Below are positions 7,421-17,285 of a stretch of DNA of 37,693 nt, piece after piece (the first letter of the stretch is position 1; each line of letters begins with the position of its first letter). This DNA comes from Janibacter hoylei PVAS-1. Its GTDB lineage: Bacteria; Actinomycetota; Actinomycetes; Actinomycetales; Dermatophilaceae. The notes under the pieces were generated by a model. It had not been told where the DNA came from. It made no database searches and saw nothing but the letters and a program-made list of their open reading frames with translations. The position numbers and the translations under genes were made by a program. The DNA lies in NCBI RefSeq assembly GCF_000297495.1, contig NZ_ALWX01000059.1, positions 1-37,693 on the forward strand, read 5' to 3'.

Positions 7421-8374
7421 ATGCGCGCCATCCACATCTCCTCCCTCGACGGCCCCGAGGCCGTCGAGCTCGTCGACGTCCCCGCACCGGCGGACCCGCG
7501 CCAGGTGACGATCGAGGTCAAGGCCGCCGGCGTGGCCTTCCCCGAGCTGCTCCAGACCCGCGGGCTCTACCAGATGAAGCCGGACCTCCCCTTCGTCCCG
7601 GGGGCAGAGGTGGCCGGGGTCGTCACGGCCGCGCCCGAGGGCAGCGGCTTCGCCGCCGGTGACCGGGTCGCGGCCCTGACGATGCTCGGGGGCTTCGCCG
7701 AGGTCGCCCAGGCGAGCCCGGACCTGACCTTCCGCCTGCCCGACGAGGTCGGCTTCGAGGCGGGTGCCGCCTTCACCTTCAACTACGCGACCGTCTACTT
7801 CGCGCTGCTCGAGCGCGGTCACCTCGCCGAGGGCGAGACCGTCCTCGTGCACGGCGCCGCCGGTGGCATCGGCACCGCCGCGATCCAGATGGCCAAGGCC
7901 TTCGGTGCCGGCAGGGTCATCGGTGTCGTCTCCACCGAGGCGAAGGGGGAGATCGCCCGGGCCGCAGGTGCCGACGAGGTCGTCCTCGCCGACGGCTTCC
8001 TCGACGCCGTGGGCAAGGCGAGCGTCGACGTCGTCGTCGACCCCGTGGGTGGCGAGCGCTTCACCGACTCGCTGCGTGCGCTGCGCGAGCACGGTCGCCT
8101 GCTCGTCATCGGCTTCACCGCCGGCGACATCCCGCAGGTCAAGGTCAACCGGCTGCTGCTCAACAACATCAGCGTCGTCGGGGTCGGCTGGGGCGCCTAC
8201 GCGATGCCTCGCCCCGGGCACATCGGCACCGAGTGGGAGGCGATGCTCCCACACCTGCGCAGCGGCGCCCTCGACCCGGTGCTCGGCACGACCTACCCGC
8301 TCGAGGAGGCGGCTGCGGCGATCGGCTCGCTCGAGACCCGGCAGGTCACCGGCAAGGTGCTGCTGCTCCCATGA
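7421..8374 (+). CDS. NADPH:quinone reductase-like MDR oxidoreductase
   Basis: 317-residue zinc-independent MDR enzyme of the quinone oxidoreductase group. It shows FVPGAEVAGVV in the N-domain, FNYATVYFALLERG before the cofactor domain, VLVHGAAGGIGTAAIQMAKA (GxxGxG Rossmann motif, about 142-161) and the C-terminal TGKVLLLP. In catabolic islands such enzymes reduce enone or enoyl-CoA intermediates. It is second in an operon with the CurA-like enzyme, and its stop codon overlaps the thioesterase start (ATGA at 8371-8374), so coupling is likely. The exact substrate cannot be read from sequence. Confidence 0.85.
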   Translation: MRAIHISSLDGPEAVELVDVPAPADPRQVTIEVKAAGVAFPELLQTRGLYQMKPDLPFVPGAEVAGVVTAAPEGSGFAAGDRVAALTMLGGFAEVAQASPDLTFRLPDEVGFEAGAAFTFNYATVYFALLERGHLAEGETVLVHGAAGGIGTAAIQMAKAFGAGRVIGVVSTEAKGEIARAAGADEVVLADGFLDAVGKASVDVVVDPVGGERFTDSLRALREHGRLLVIGFTAGDIPQVKVNRLLLNNISVVGVGWGAYAMPRPGHIGTEWEAMLPHLRSGALDPVLGTTYPLEEAAAAIGSLETRQVTGKVLLLP

Positions 8375-8881
8375 CGACCGCGGCGCCGCCCCCTTCGATC
8401 CAGGAGGTCCTCGCCCTCCCGGCGGTGATCGTCGAGACGGCCCCGCCGGAGTGGGAGGACGTCAACGGCCACGTCAACGTCGCCCGCTACTACGACCTGC
8501 ACCTGCGCGGCGCCGAGGCGGCGCTCACGGCGCTCGGGGTCGACGACGCCTACCGGGCCGAGACCGGCTGGAGCATCTTCAGCGTCGAGCAGCACCTGCG
8601 CTTCCTCGGCGAGGTGCACGTCGGCCACGAGGTGAGCGTGCACCTGCGCTGGGTGGCGCGTGGCGACAAGGTCATGCACGCGATCTCCTTCGTCGTCGAC
8701 CGCACGACCGGGCAGGTGGCCAATTTGCTCGAGGTCCTCGAGGCGCACGTCGACCTGACGACCCGCCGGGCGTGCGCGTGGGCCCCCCACGATCGCCGAG
8801 CGGATCGACGAGCTCGTGGCGGCCCACGCGGCACTGCCCTGGCCGGCCCCGACGTGCGGGGCCATCGGGGTCAGGCGCTGA
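8371..8881 (+). CDS. Hotdog-fold acyl-CoA thioesterase, frameshifted as sequenced
   Basis: 4HBT-type thioesterase with EWEDVNGHVNVARYYDLHL near residues 29-47 (the D-x-N-G-H-V-N active-site signature), FSVEQHLRFLGEVHVG and a C-terminal strand FVVDRTTGQVANLLEVLEAH. After about residue 138 the frame becomes nonsense. Removing one C from the run at 8783-8788 restores a continuous frame with TIAERIDELVAAHAALPWPA and a stop at 8879-8881 (about 169 residues). The corrected end overlaps the convergent MaoC gene by 11 bp. It overlaps the MDR stop by four bases. Role: release of CoA from acyl-CoA, possibly relieving CoA trapping. I favour a base-call error over a true pseudogene. Confidence 0.75.
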
Positions 8882-9341
8882 AGCGGCCGATCGACTCCGC
8901 GACGAGGATCGGCTTGTCGATGCCCTCGGCCTCGACGGTGAGGGTCGTGACGACCTTGACCGCCCCCGGGCCGGTCTCCTCGACCGATGTCAGCTCGGCG
9001 ACGAGGCGGATGCGCGAGTCCACCGGCAGCGGGTGGATGAAGCGCACCTTGTCGTAGCCGTAGTTGAGGCTGTGCGCGAAGCCGTCGAAGGCCATGAGCT
9101 CCTCCAGGAAGGCCGGCGTGCGCGAGAGGCTGTAGAGCCCGTGCGCGATCGTCGAGCCGAAGGGGGAGTCGGCCGCCCGCTGCGGGTCGACGTGGATCCA
9201 CTGGTGGTCGCCGGTGAGGTCGGCGAAGGCGTCGATCTTCGCCTGGTCGACGACGTGCCACTCGGTCGGGCCGAGCCGGGTACCGACGAGGTCCTTGAGG
9301 TCCTGCACGGAGGTGGGGCGGTGCTGCGCGGTCTGGGTCAC
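8871..9341 (-). CDS. MaoC-family (R)-enoyl-CoA hydratase
   Basis: 156-residue single-hotdog hydratase. The hydratase-2 signature FADLTGDHQWIHVDPQRA (about 39-56), with the catalytic Asp and His, is followed by FGSTIAHGLYSLS. It should hydrate trans-2-enoyl-CoA to the (R)-3-hydroxy form, whereas the crotonase at the left edge would give the (S) form. The GTG start is supported by GAAGGAGCTCACC just upstream, which shares the AGGAGCTCAC leader of other island genes. It is divergent from the SDR at 9449 across operator C. Confidence 0.87.
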   Translation of the reverse strand: MTQTAQHRPTSVQDLKDLVGTRLGPTEWHVVDQAKIDAFADLTGDHQWIHVDPQRAADSPFGSTIAHGLYSLSRTPAFLEELMAFDGFAHSLNYGYDKVRFIHPLPVDSRIRLVAELTSVEETGPGAVKVVTTLTVEAEGIDKPILVAESIGRFSA

Positions 9342-9374
9342 GGTGAGCTCCTTCGGTCACGATCTGGTCCCTCG

Positions 9375-9403
9375 AACCTAGTTGAACTTGAACCCGGCTT
9401 CAA
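9375..9403 (-). promoter_or_regulatory. Promoter of the MaoC gene through operator C
   Basis: Minus strand: TTGAAG (9403-9398), 17-bp spacer, TAGGTT (9380-9375). The operator core 9389-9402 overlaps the -35 and spacer. Confidence 0.55.
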
Positions 9404-9410
9404 GTAGCGT
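9382..9410 (+). promoter_or_regulatory. Promoter of the SDR-to-ligase operon through operator C
   Basis: Plus strand: TTGAAC (9382-9387), 17-bp spacer, TAGCGT (9405-9410). The operator core lies wholly inside the spacer, so one bound dimer could silence both divergent promoters. Confidence 0.55.
9389..9402. promoter_or_regulatory. Operator site C (TGAA-N6-TTCA)
   Basis: CTTGAACCCGGCTTCAAG. The most symmetric of the six sites; its arms extend to TTGAA/TTCAA and beyond. It is the single site between the divergent MaoC and SDR genes and controls the longest operon of the island. Confidence 0.72.
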
Positions 9411-9448
9411 CGAGGTCATCAGGCAGTCGAGACCACAGGAGCTCTCAC

Positions 9449-10211
9449 ATGACCACAGACCAGCAGCGCGTCGCCGTCGTCACGGGCGCGGCCAGGGGCA
9501 TCGGCGCGGGCGTCGCCCGCCGTCTGGCCGCCGACGGGATGGCCGTCGCCGTCCTCGACCTCGACGAGTCGGCCTGCGGGCCCCTCGTCGAGGAGATCAC
9601 CGCCGCCCGGGGGTCGTGCCCTGGCCGTCGGGGCCGACGTCTCCGACGAGGAGCAGGTGGCCGCCGCGGTGCAGCGCATCGTCGACGAACTGGGCCCGCC
9701 GACTGTCCTGGTCAACAACGCCGGCATCATCCGCGACAACCTGATCTTCAAGATGTCGGTCGCCGACTGGGACGCGGTCATGGCGGTGCACCTGCGCGGG
9801 GCCTTCCTCATGACGCGCGCCTGCCAGACCCACATGACGGCCAAGCGGTACGGCCGCATCGTCAACCTCTCCTCGACCTCCGCCCAGGGCAACCGCGGCC
9901 AGGTCAACTACTCGGCCGCCAAGGCCGGCATGCAGGGCTTCACCAAGACCCTGGCCATCGAGCTCGGCAGGTTCGGCGTGACGGCCAATGCCATCGCGCC
10001 GGGCTTCATCGAGACCGAGATGACCGCCGAGACGGCCGAGCGCATCGGGATCTCCTTCGAGGACCTCAAGGCGCAGGCGAGCGCTGCCGTACCCGTCGCC
10101 CGCACGGGCACCCCGGCCGACATCGCCCACGCGGTGTCCTTCTTCGCGAGCGAGGGGGCCGGCTTCACCACCGGTCAGGTCCTCTACGTCGCCGGCGGGC
10201 CGTGCGACTGA
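9449..10211 (+). CDS. FabG-like SDR (3-hydroxyacyl-CoA dehydrogenase type), frameshifted
   Basis: SDR with VVTGAARGIGAGVARRLAAD at the N-terminus, VLVNNAGIIRDN, LSSTSAQGNRGQVNYSAAKAG (Ser-Tyr-Lys triad) and IAPGFIETEM, ending VLYVAGGPCD. The frame breaks after EEITAARG. Removing one G from the run at 9609-9613 gives AARGRALAVGADVSDEEQ and an intact protein of about 253 residues. The ATG follows the leader CACAGGAGCTCTCAC. It is first in the long operon; its stop overlaps the next start (TGATG at 10209-10213). Likely role: oxidation of a 3-hydroxyacyl-CoA or reduction of a keto group. The break is probably a base-call error. Confidence 0.78.
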
Positions 10212-11029
10212 TGGGCGCTCCGATGCAGGTCCAGGACAAGGTCGCGGTCGTCACCGGCGCCGCCGGCGGCATCGGTGCCGCCATCGCCCAGGCCCTCGTC
10301 GACGCGGGTGCGCACGTCATCGTCTCCGACCTCGACGAGGCGCGCGTGGTCGCGACGGCCGAGCGTCTCGACGCGGTCGCCGTCCCCGGCGACGCCTCGA
10401 GCGACGAGGTCATCGCCGCGATGATCGCCGCCGCCGAGCAGGCCCACGGCCCGGTCGACCTCTTCTTCGCCAATGCCGGCATCGGCGACGGCCTCGGCCT
10501 CTCGGCCAGCGACGCGCAGTGGCAGGCCGCGCTCGACATCAACCTCCTCGCGCACGTGCGCGCCGCCCGTCAGCTCGTGCCCGGCTGGGTGGAGCGCGGC
10601 GCCGGCTACTTCGTCTCGACCGCCTCTGCCGCAGGGCTGCTCACGCAGATCGGCTCGGCGACCTACTCCGTCTCCAAGCACGGTGCCGTCGCCTTCGCCG
10701 AGTGGCTCGCCGTGACCTACGGCGACGACGGCGTCGGGGTCAGCTGCCTGTGCCCGATGGGTGTCGACACCGACATGCTGCGCAGCGGCATGACCTCCGG
10801 CGACGACGCAGGCGGCCGGGTCGCCGCGGCCGCGGTCACCGGCGCCGGCGAGGTGCTCACTCCGCGCGACGTTGCCGACCAGGTGCTCGCCGCCGTCGCC
10901 GAGGGCCGCTTCCTCATCACCCCGCACGAGGACGTGCGCGAGTTCCTCCGGCGCAAGGTCGACGACCACGACCGGTGGATCGGCGGCATGCAGCGCTACC
11001 AGCGCCACCTGAGGGAGAGCACGCGATGA
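10211..11029 (+). CDS. SDR-family oxidoreductase
   Basis: 272-residue short-chain dehydrogenase. It has VVTGAAGGIGAAIAQALVDA, FFANAGIGDG, STASAAGLLTQIGSATYSVSK with the catalytic Ser, Tyr and Lys, and SCLCPMGVDTDML. A C-terminal extension (LITPHEDVREFLRRKVDDHD) is found in a subgroup of actinobacterial SDRs near acyl-CoA genes. It is translationally coupled to both neighbours: TGATG with the SDR before and ATGA with the CoA ligase after. Substrate unknown; a 3- or 4-hydroxyacyl-CoA is plausible from context. Confidence 0.86.
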   Translation: MGAPMQVQDKVAVVTGAAGGIGAAIAQALVDAGAHVIVSDLDEARVVATAERLDAVAVPGDASSDEVIAAMIAAAEQAHGPVDLFFANAGIGDGLGLSASDAQWQAALDINLLAHVRAARQLVPGWVERGAGYFVSTASAAGLLTQIGSATYSVSKHGAVAFAEWLAVTYGDDGVGVSCLCPMGVDTDMLRSGMTSGDDAGGRVAAAAVTGAGEVLTPRDVADQVLAAVAEGRFLITPHEDVREFLRRKVDDHDRWIGGMQRYQRHLRESTR

Positions 11030-12552
11030 GCGGCACCGCCGAGCTGATGTGGCGCTGGGCCGACACGACGCCGGACGCCCCCGCCCTGCGCGAGGGCGAG
11101 CGCTCGTGGACCTTCGCGCAGCTGCGCACCGGCATCCGCGGCGCGATGGAGGAGCTGACCCGTCGGGGCGTGCGCCCCGGTGACCGGGTCCTGCTCGTCG
11201 TCCCGACGAGTGCCGAGTTCGTCCTCACCTACCACGCCGTCCTCGCCCTCGGGGCGACCGCGGTGACGGTCAACCCGCTGTGCACCCAGCGCGAGCTGAC
11301 CCACTTCGTCCAGGACGCCGGCTGCACCTTCGCGATCGGCTGGCACGAGGGGTCGCAGGCGCTCACCGCGACCGCGCAGGAGGGCGGTCTCGCGACCTGG
11401 GTCCTCGAGCCGGGGTGCGTCCCGCAGCCCGAGGGGTCGCCCGATCCGGCCTCCGTCGCCACCGACGACCCGGCCGTGCTGCTCTACACCTCGGGCACGA
11501 CGGGCGCCCCCAAGGGCGCGATCCTCACGCACGGCAACCTGCTCGGCTGCGGTGCCTCGCTCGCCGAGGCGCTCGACCTCGGGCCGCGGGAGAGCATGGG
11601 CACGGCCCTGCCGCTCTTCCACGTCTTCGGCCAGTCGTCGGTGATGTTCACCGTCTACACCGCCGGTGGCTGCCTGTCGCTGCAGCGGCCCTTCGACCCG
11701 GCGGGCCTGCTGCGCATGGCCGCCGACGAGCAGCTCACCGCCGTCGCCGGGGTCCCGACGATGTGGAATGCGATGCTCCACGCGGACACCGACGTCGCCC
11801 CGCAGGACCTGACCTCCCTTCGCCTGGCGTGCTCGGGAGGCGCGGCGCTGCCGCTCGAGGTGGCCAAGGCCTTCCGCGAGCGCTTCGGCGCGGTCGTCCT
11901 CGACGGCTACGGCCTGAGTGAGACCGCGGGTGCCGCGACCTTCAACCGGGCCGACCTCCCGCGCAAGGAGATGAGCGTCGGCCGGGCCCTGCCCGGCGGT
12001 GCGCTCGCGATCTTCGACGAGGACCGCAACCAGCTGCCGCCCGGCGAGACCGGCGAGGTGGCCATCGCCGGCCCCTACGTCATGAGCGGTTACTGGCAGC
12101 GCCCCGACGCGACCGCCGCGGTCTTCGAGGGGGAGTGGTTCCTCACCGGCGACATCGGCCGGATGGACGAGGACGGCGACCTGTGGATCGTCGACCGCAA
12201 GAAGGACCTCGTGATCCGCGGCGGCTACAACGTCTACCCCCGCGAGGTCGAGGAGGTCCTCTACGGCCACCCCGACATCCGCGAGGCCGCCGTCATCGGC
12301 GTGCCCGACGAGCGGCTCGGCGAGGAGATCGCCGCCGTCGTCACCCCGCAGCCCGGTGCCCACATCGAGCCGGCCGCCCTGCGCTCCTGGCTCGAGGAGC
12401 GCCTGGCGGCCTACAAGGTCCCCCGGATCTACCAGCTCGTCGAGGAGCTGCCCAAGGGGGCCACGGGCAAGATCCTCAAGCGGGCCCTCGACCGACCGAC
12501 CATCGCCACCTCCGGCGAGCGGCCCGCCCGGGCCGCCACACCCACCACCTGA
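11026..12552 (+). CDS. Acyl-CoA synthetase (AMP-forming)
   Basis: 508-residue ANL-superfamily ligase that activates an acid to its CoA thioester via an acyl-adenylate. Motifs: LLYTSGTTGAPKGAILTHGN (P-loop, about 153-172), DGYGLSETAG (A5), FLTGDIGRMDEDGDLWIVDR (A7 Asp region), KDLVIRGGYNVYPREVEE (A8 hinge) and LPKGATGKILKR (A10 Lys). Length is normal for the family. The start overlaps the SDR stop by ATGA. It is one of two ligases in the island. It probably activates the incoming substrate or a shortened product; chain-length preference cannot be told. Confidence 0.9.
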   Translation: MSGTAELMWRWADTTPDAPALREGERSWTFAQLRTGIRGAMEELTRRGVRPGDRVLLVVPTSAEFVLTYHAVLALGATAVTVNPLCTQRELTHFVQDAGCTFAIGWHEGSQALTATAQEGGLATWVLEPGCVPQPEGSPDPASVATDDPAVLLYTSGTTGAPKGAILTHGNLLGCGASLAEALDLGPRESMGTALPLFHVFGQSSVMFTVYTAGGCLSLQRPFDPAGLLRMAADEQLTAVAGVPTMWNAMLHADTDVAPQDLTSLRLACSGGAALPLEVAKAFRERFGAVVLDGYGLSETAGAATFNRADLPRKEMSVGRALPGGALAIFDEDRNQLPPGETGEVAIAGPYVMSGYWQRPDATAAVFEGEWFLTGDIGRMDEDGDLWIVDRKKDLVIRGGYNVYPREVEEVLYGHPDIREAAVIGVPDERLGEEIAAVVTPQPGAHIEPAALRSWLEERLAAYKVPRIYQLVEELPKGATGKILKRALDRPTIATSGERPARAATPTT

Positions 12553-12567
12553 CGAAGGGAGCGACCC

Positions 12568-13785
12568 GTGGACTTCGCGCTGGACGCCCGGACCCTCGAG
12601 CTGCGCGAGCAGCTCACCGCCTTCATGGACGAGCACGTCTACCCCATCGAGGCGACCTACCAGGAGCAGCTCGACGCCGCGCCCGACGTGTGGGCGCCAC
12701 CGCCGATCATCGAGCCGGCGAAGGAGGCCGCCCGCAGCCAGGGGCTGTGGAACCTCTTCCTCCCCGGTGAGGACGGCGCCGGCCTGACCAACCTCCAGTA
12801 CGCGCCGCTGTGCGAGGTGCTCGGTCGCAGCCTGCACATCGCACCGGTGGCGACCAACTGCGCCGCACCGGACACCGGCAACATGGAGGTGCTGCACATG
12901 TTCGGCACCCCCGAGCAGCAGGAGCAGTGGCTCACCCCGCTGCTCGCCGGCGAGATCCGCTCGGCCTTCGCCATGACCGAGCCGCGCGTGGCCAGCTCGG
13001 ACGCGACCAACATCGAGACCTCGATCGTGCGCGACGGTGACGAGTACGTCATCAACGGTCGCAAGTGGTACATCTCCGGCGCGATGAACCCCAATGCCAA
13101 GGTCTTCATCCTCATGGGCAAGACCGACCCGTCGGCGGACCGCCACCGGCAGCAGTCGATGATCCTCGTGCCGCGGGACACCCCCGGGGTCGAGGTGCGT
13201 CGCGGCATGAAGGTCCTCGGCTACGACGACCGCGACCACGGCGGTCACGCCGAGATCGACTTCACCGACGTGCGCGTCCCGGCGAGCAACCTCATCGGCG
13301 AGGAGGGCGCGGGCTTCGCCATCGCCCAGGCCCGCCTCGGCCCCGGCCGCATCCACCACTGCATGCGCCTCACCGGCATCGCCGAGCGCTCGCTCGAGCT
13401 GATGATCGACCGTGCCGCGAGCCGGGTCGCCTTCGGCAAGCCGCTGTCGGACCAGGGCGTCATCCGGGACTGGATCGCCGAGTCCCGGGTGCGCATCGAG
13501 CAGCTGCGCCTGCTGACCCTCAAGGCCGCCTGGCTCATGGACACCGTGGGCAACAAGGGGGCGCACACCGAGATCCAGGCGATCAAGATCGCCGCCCCGG
13601 CCACCGTGGAGTGGATCGTCGACAAGGCGGTGCAGGTGCACGGCGCCGGCGGCCTGAGCCAGGACTTCCCCGTCGCGGAGTGGTACGCGCAGGTGCGCAC
13701 GCTGCGCTTCGCCGACGGCCCCGACGAGGTGCACAAGAACGCGCTGGCCCGTCACGAGATCCGCAGGAGGAGCGCCCGTGACTGA
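12568..13785 (+). CDS. Second ACAD10/11-type acyl-CoA dehydrogenase
   Basis: 405-residue paralogue of the dehydrogenase at 2493. It shares [68 protein letters not shown] and the unusual ADGPDEVHK ending, in which Asp replaces the Glu of MCAD-type IYEGT motifs. GTG start after GAAGGGAGCGACCC. Unlike the first copy it has no adjacent kinase; its neighbours are a CoA ligase upstream and a two-subunit dehydrogenase downstream. It may act on a different chain length or on the same phospho-intermediate. The following gene starts 8 bp before its stop. Confidence 0.88.
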   Translation: MDFALDARTLELREQLTAFMDEHVYPIEATYQEQLDAAPDVWAPPPIIEPAKEAARSQGLWNLFLPGEDGAGLTNLQYAPLCEVLGRSLHIAPVATNCAAPDTGNMEVLHMFGTPEQQEQWLTPLLAGEIRSAFAMTEPRVASSDATNIETSIVRDGDEYVINGRKWYISGAMNPNAKVFILMGKTDPSADRHRQQSMILVPRDTPGVEVRRGMKVLGYDDRDHGGHAEIDFTDVRVPASNLIGEEGAGFAIAQARLGPGRIHHCMRLTGIAERSLELMIDRAASRVAFGKPLSDQGVIRDWIAESRVRIEQLRLLTLKAAWLMDTVGNKGAHTEIQAIKIAAPATVEWIVDKAVQVHGAGGLSQDFPVAEWYAQVRTLRFADGPDEVHKNALARHEIRRRSARD

Positions 13786-14947
13786 CCTGCAGCGACGGGT
13801 CGAGGAGCTCCTCGCGAGCCACGACCCGCAGACGACGGCTCCCGCCGACTTCCTCGGTGCACAGTTCGACGCCGGCCTGGCGTGGGTCCACTTCCCGCAG
13901 GGGCGCGGTGGACTGGGCCTGGCGCGCGGCCGGCAGCTCGAGGTCGACGCCCTGCTCGACGCGGCCGGTGCCCCGCGCCCCGACGTCGGGCGCAACAGCA
14001 TCGGCCTCGGCATGGCGGCCCCGACGATCCTCGCCTTCGGTACGCAGGAGCTGCAGGAGCGCTACCTGCGGCCCCTCTTCGCGTGCGAGGAGATCTGGTG
14101 CCAGCTCTTCAGCGAGCCGGGCGCCGGGTCCGACCTCGCCGGGGTCGCCACGCGCGCGGTGCCCGACGGTGACGAGTGGGTCGTCGACGGGCAGAAGGTG
14201 TGGACCTCCGGGGCCCACAACGCCGACTTCGCGATCCTGCTGGCCCGCACGGACACCTCGGTGCCCAAGCACGCCGGCATGACCTACTTCCTCGTCGACA
14301 TGACCGACCCGGGCGTCGAGGTTCGCCCCCTGCGCCAGATCACCGGCGAGGCGGAGTTCAACGAGGTCTTCCTCTCCGGGGTGCGGGTGCCCGACACACA
14401 CCGCGTCGGCAAGGTCGGCGAGGGCTGGCGCGTCGCGACGACGACCCTCAACAACGAGCGGGTGGCCATCGGTGCCGGCAGCGAGCGCGAGGCCGGCCAG
14501 ATCGGTCTGGTGACGCAGCGCTGGCGGGAGGACCCCGCGGTGCGCACCCCCGGTACCCACGCCGACCTCATGCGGTGGTGGGTCGAGACCGAGGTGACCC
14601 GGCTCGCGGGCGAGCGGCTGCGCCAGGGCCTGGAGGCCGGGCAGCCCGGGCCGGAGAGCTCGGCGATGAAGCTCGCCTTCGCCCACCAGGCGCAGCAGGT
14701 GAGCGCCTTCGCCCTCGAGCTCGCGCCCGAGGAGGGGCTCGAGTACCACGACTGGACCATGGTCCGCCCCGAGGGCGGCTCCTTCCTCGGCCACGGCCCC
14801 GGCTACCGCTACCTGCGCGCCAAGGGCAACTCGATCGAAGGGGGCACGAGCGAGATCATGCGCAATGTCATCGCCGAGCGGGTGCTCGGCCTGCCCCCGG
14901 ACCACCGCCCTGACAAGGGCATCGCCTTCAAGGACGTGCCGCGATGA
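13778..14947 (+). CDS. Acyl-CoA dehydrogenase, probable alpha subunit of a heteromer
   Basis: 389-residue ACAD. It carries the flavin-proximal segment [30 protein letters not shown] and the C-terminal [20 protein letters not shown]. The GTG start follows GGAGGAGCGCCC and overlaps the previous gene by 8 bp; its end overlaps the next ACAD by ATGA. A full-length FadE followed at once by a shorter, divergent ACAD is the layout of actinobacterial alpha2-beta2 dehydrogenases (ChsE-type, cholesterol side-chain oxidation), which accept bulky CoA esters. The heteromer is inferred from gene pairing. Confidence 0.86.
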   Translation: MTDLQRRVEELLASHDPQTTAPADFLGAQFDAGLAWVHFPQGRGGLGLARGRQLEVDALLDAAGAPRPDVGRNSIGLGMAAPTILAFGTQELQERYLRPLFACEEIWCQLFSEPGAGSDLAGVATRAVPDGDEWVVDGQKVWTSGAHNADFAILLARTDTSVPKHAGMTYFLVDMTDPGVEVRPLRQITGEAEFNEVFLSGVRVPDTHRVGKVGEGWRVATTTLNNERVAIGAGSEREAGQIGLVTQRWREDPAVRTPGTHADLMRWWVETEVTRLAGERLRQGLEAGQPGPESSAMKLAFAHQAQQVSAFALELAPEEGLEYHDWTMVRPEGGSFLGHGPGYRYLRAKGNSIEGGTSEIMRNVIAERVLGLPPDHRPDKGIAFKDVPR

Positions 14948-16020
14948 CCGACCTGCTCTACACCGACGTCGAGGAGTCGCTGCGCGGCAGCGTCCGCTCG
15001 ACCCTCCAGCGCTCCCTCGACGAGGGACTGCCGGCCCGCCTGGCCGACGAGCCGGACACCGACGTCAGCGCTCTGTGGCGCACCCTCGCCGAGCAGCTCG
15101 GCGTCGCCGGCCTGCTCGTGCCGGAGTCGCTCGGCGGGGTCGGCGCGAGCGCCCGCGAGGCCGCCGTCGTGCTCGAGGAGCTCGGCCGGGCGGTCGCGCC
15201 CACGCCCTTCCTCACGAGTGCCGTCGTCGCGACGACCACGCTGCTGTCGGCCGGCGACGAGACCCACCTGCCGCGGCTGGCCTCGGGCGAGGTCGTCGCG
15301 ACCCTCGCCCTGCCGTGGACCGCGCGGCGCGGCGCGTGGTCGCCGGTCGACGGCGTCGTCGCCCCGGTCGCCGGAGCGCTGACCGCCGACCTCTTCCTCG
15401 TGCCCGTGACCGACGACGGGGGCGAGACCTCCCTTCGTGCCCTCGGCCGGGACGACGTCGAGCTCGAGCCGATCACCTCGCTCGACATGACCCGACCGCT
15501 CGCCCGGGTGACGGTCACGGGGCAGGGCAGCGAGATCGCCACCGGCGACGCGGCGCGTGCCGCGGTCGACGCGGGTCTGGCGGCCGGCGCCGCCCTGCTC
15601 GCCTCCGAGCAGCTCGGCCTGGCCCAGTGGTCCCTCGAGACGACGGTGGAGTACGCGAAGACCCGGGTGCAGTTCGCCCGGCCGATCGGCTCCTTCCAGG
15701 CGATCAAGCACCGCCTGGCCGACCTCTACCTGCTGCTCGTCGGCACGCAGGCCGCGGCGCGTCAGGCCGCCGGCGTGCTCGCCGACGACCCGCACGGCCC
15801 GGAGGCGCAGATCGCGACCGCGACGGCCGCGGCCTACTGCTCCGACGCCGCGGTCCGCGCGACCGAGGAGGCCCTGCAACTGCACGGCGGCATCGGCATG
15901 ACGTGGGAGGCGCCCGTGCACACCCGGCTCAAGCGGGCTGCCGCCGACCGACTGGCCCTCGGGACTCCCGACCGACACCGCAGCGACCTCGCGGCCCTCG
16001 TGGACCTGCCGGTGAGCTGA
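14944..16020 (+). CDS. Acyl-CoA dehydrogenase, probable beta subunit of a heteromer
   Basis: 358-residue ACAD-like protein, shorter than its partner. The N-domain has [20 protein letters not shown]. The usual FSEPxxGSD flavin segment is missing; a degenerate stretch runs through residues about 118-200. The C-domain keeps [20 protein letters not shown] and [12 protein letters not shown]. This pattern resembles the second subunit of ChsE-type heteromeric dehydrogenases, which supplies part of the FAD site but not a full active site alone. Coupled by ATGA to the preceding gene. I cannot exclude that it acts as a homo-oligomer. Confidence 0.84.
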   Translation: MTDLLYTDVEESLRGSVRSTLQRSLDEGLPARLADEPDTDVSALWRTLAEQLGVAGLLVPESLGGVGASAREAAVVLEELGRAVAPTPFLTSAVVATTTLLSAGDETHLPRLASGEVVATLALPWTARRGAWSPVDGVVAPVAGALTADLFLVPVTDDGGETSLRALGRDDVELEPITSLDMTRPLARVTVTGQGSEIATGDAARAAVDAGLAAGAALLASEQLGLAQWSLETTVEYAKTRVQFARPIGSFQAIKHRLADLYLLLVGTQAAARQAAGVLADDPHGPEAQIATATAAAYCSDAAVRATEEALQLHGGIGMTWEAPVHTRLKRAAADRLALGTPDRHRSDLAALVDLPVS

Positions 16021-16072
16021 CCGACAGACTCGACCCACCCCCTTCGACCCGACCCACAGACCAGGAGTGACC

Positions 16073-17269
16073 ATGCGCGAAGCCGTCATCGTCTCCACCG
16101 CCCGTACCCCGATCGGCCGTGCCTACCGCGGCGCCTTCAACGACACCCAGGCCCAGGAGCTCATCGGCCATGCCGTGCGGCACGCCGTCGAGCGCGCCGG
16201 CGTCGAGGGCGAGCAGATCGAGGACGTCGTCATCGGCGCCGCCCTCCAGCAGGGCTCGACCGCGATGAACATCGGTCGTCAGGCCGCCCTGCGGGCCGGC
16301 CTGCCCGTGAGCGTGGCCGGCATGTCCGTCGACCGGCAGTGCGCCAGTGGCCTCATGGCCATCGCGACCGCCGCCAAGCAGGTCATCCTCGACGGCCAAC
16401 AGGTCGCCGTCGGCGGCGGTGTCGACTCGATCTCGCTCGTGCAGAACGAGCACATGAACACCTACCGCGCCCAGGACCCGTGGCTCGTCGAGCACGTGCC
16501 GGCGACGTACATGTCGATGCTCGAGACCGCCGAGGTCGTCGCCCGCCGCTACGGCATCAGCCGCGAGGCGCAGGACGAGTACGCCCTGGAGTCGCAGCGC
16601 CGCACCGCTGCGGCGCAGGAGGCCGGCGCCTTCGACGACGAGATCGTCCCGCTGCCCTCGACGATGCTCACCAAGGACAAGGCGACCGGCGAGGTCGGCT
16701 CGCAGCAGGTGACCCTGACCAAGGACGAGGGCAACCGCCCCGGCACCCAGCTGGCGGACCTGAGCAAGCTCAGCCCGGTCCTCGCGAAGGACGGCACCGA
16801 GGGCTTGTCCGTCACCGCCGGCAATGCCTCGCAGCTGTCCGACGGCGCGTCCGCCGCCGTCGTCATGGAGGCCGAGGAGGCCTCCCGTCGCGGCCTGACC
16901 CCGCTCGGCGCCTTCCGCGGGATGGCCGTCGCCGGCTGCGAGCCCGACGAGATGGGCATCGGCCCGGTCTTCGCCGTGCCGAAGCTGCTGAAGCAGCACG
17001 GCCTGACCGTCGACGACATCGGCCTGTGGGAGCTCAACGAGGCCTTCGCCGTCCAGGCGCTCTACTGCCGCGACACCCTCGGCATCGACCCCGAGAAGTA
17101 CAACGTCAACGGCGGCGCGATCTCCATCGGCCACCCCTACGGCATGTCCGGCGCCCGCATGGCCGGCCACGTCCTCATCGAGGGCAAGCGGCGCGGAGCC
17201 CGCTACGGCGTCGTGACGATGTGCGTCGGGGGCGGCATGGGCGCGGCCGGCCTCTTCGAGATCTTCTGA
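16073..17269 (+). CDS. Acetyl-CoA C-acyltransferase (thiolase)
   Basis: 398-residue thiolase. Nucleophilic Cys is in [16 protein letters not shown] (about residue 90); the catalytic His is in [20 protein letters not shown] and the second Cys in [13 protein letters not shown]. It cleaves 3-ketoacyl-CoA with CoA, the last beta-oxidation step. The ATG at 16073 is preferred over a GTG at 16067, because CCAGGAG lies five bases before the ATG and overlaps the GTG. It is followed after 16 bp by the carboxylase gene. Confidence 0.9.
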   Translation: MREAVIVSTARTPIGRAYRGAFNDTQAQELIGHAVRHAVERAGVEGEQIEDVVIGAALQQGSTAMNIGRQAALRAGLPVSVAGMSVDRQCASGLMAIATAAKQVILDGQQVAVGGGVDSISLVQNEHMNTYRAQDPWLVEHVPATYMSMLETAEVVARRYGISREAQDEYALESQRRTAAAQEAGAFDDEIVPLPSTMLTKDKATGEVGSQQVTLTKDEGNRPGTQLADLSKLSPVLAKDGTEGLSVTAGNASQLSDGASAAVVMEAEEASRRGLTPLGAFRGMAVAGCEPDEMGIGPVFAVPKLLKQHGLTVDDIGLWELNEAFAVQALYCRDTLGIDPEKYNVNGGAISIGHPYGMSGARMAGHVLIEGKRRGARYGVVTMCVGGGMGAAGLFEIF

Positions 17270-17285
17270 GCCGAAGGGAGAGACC

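Noticed and set aside
8871-8881. A real truncation of the thioesterase by its convergent neighbour
   Set aside because: The corrected reading frame ends naturally with an 11-bp convergent overlap, so the overlap itself explains nothing about the frameshift.
10996-14013. A 1005-codon minus-strand frame opposite the ligase and ACAD genes
   Set aside because: Shadow frame; the plus strand has complete, motif-rich genes with normal start signals.
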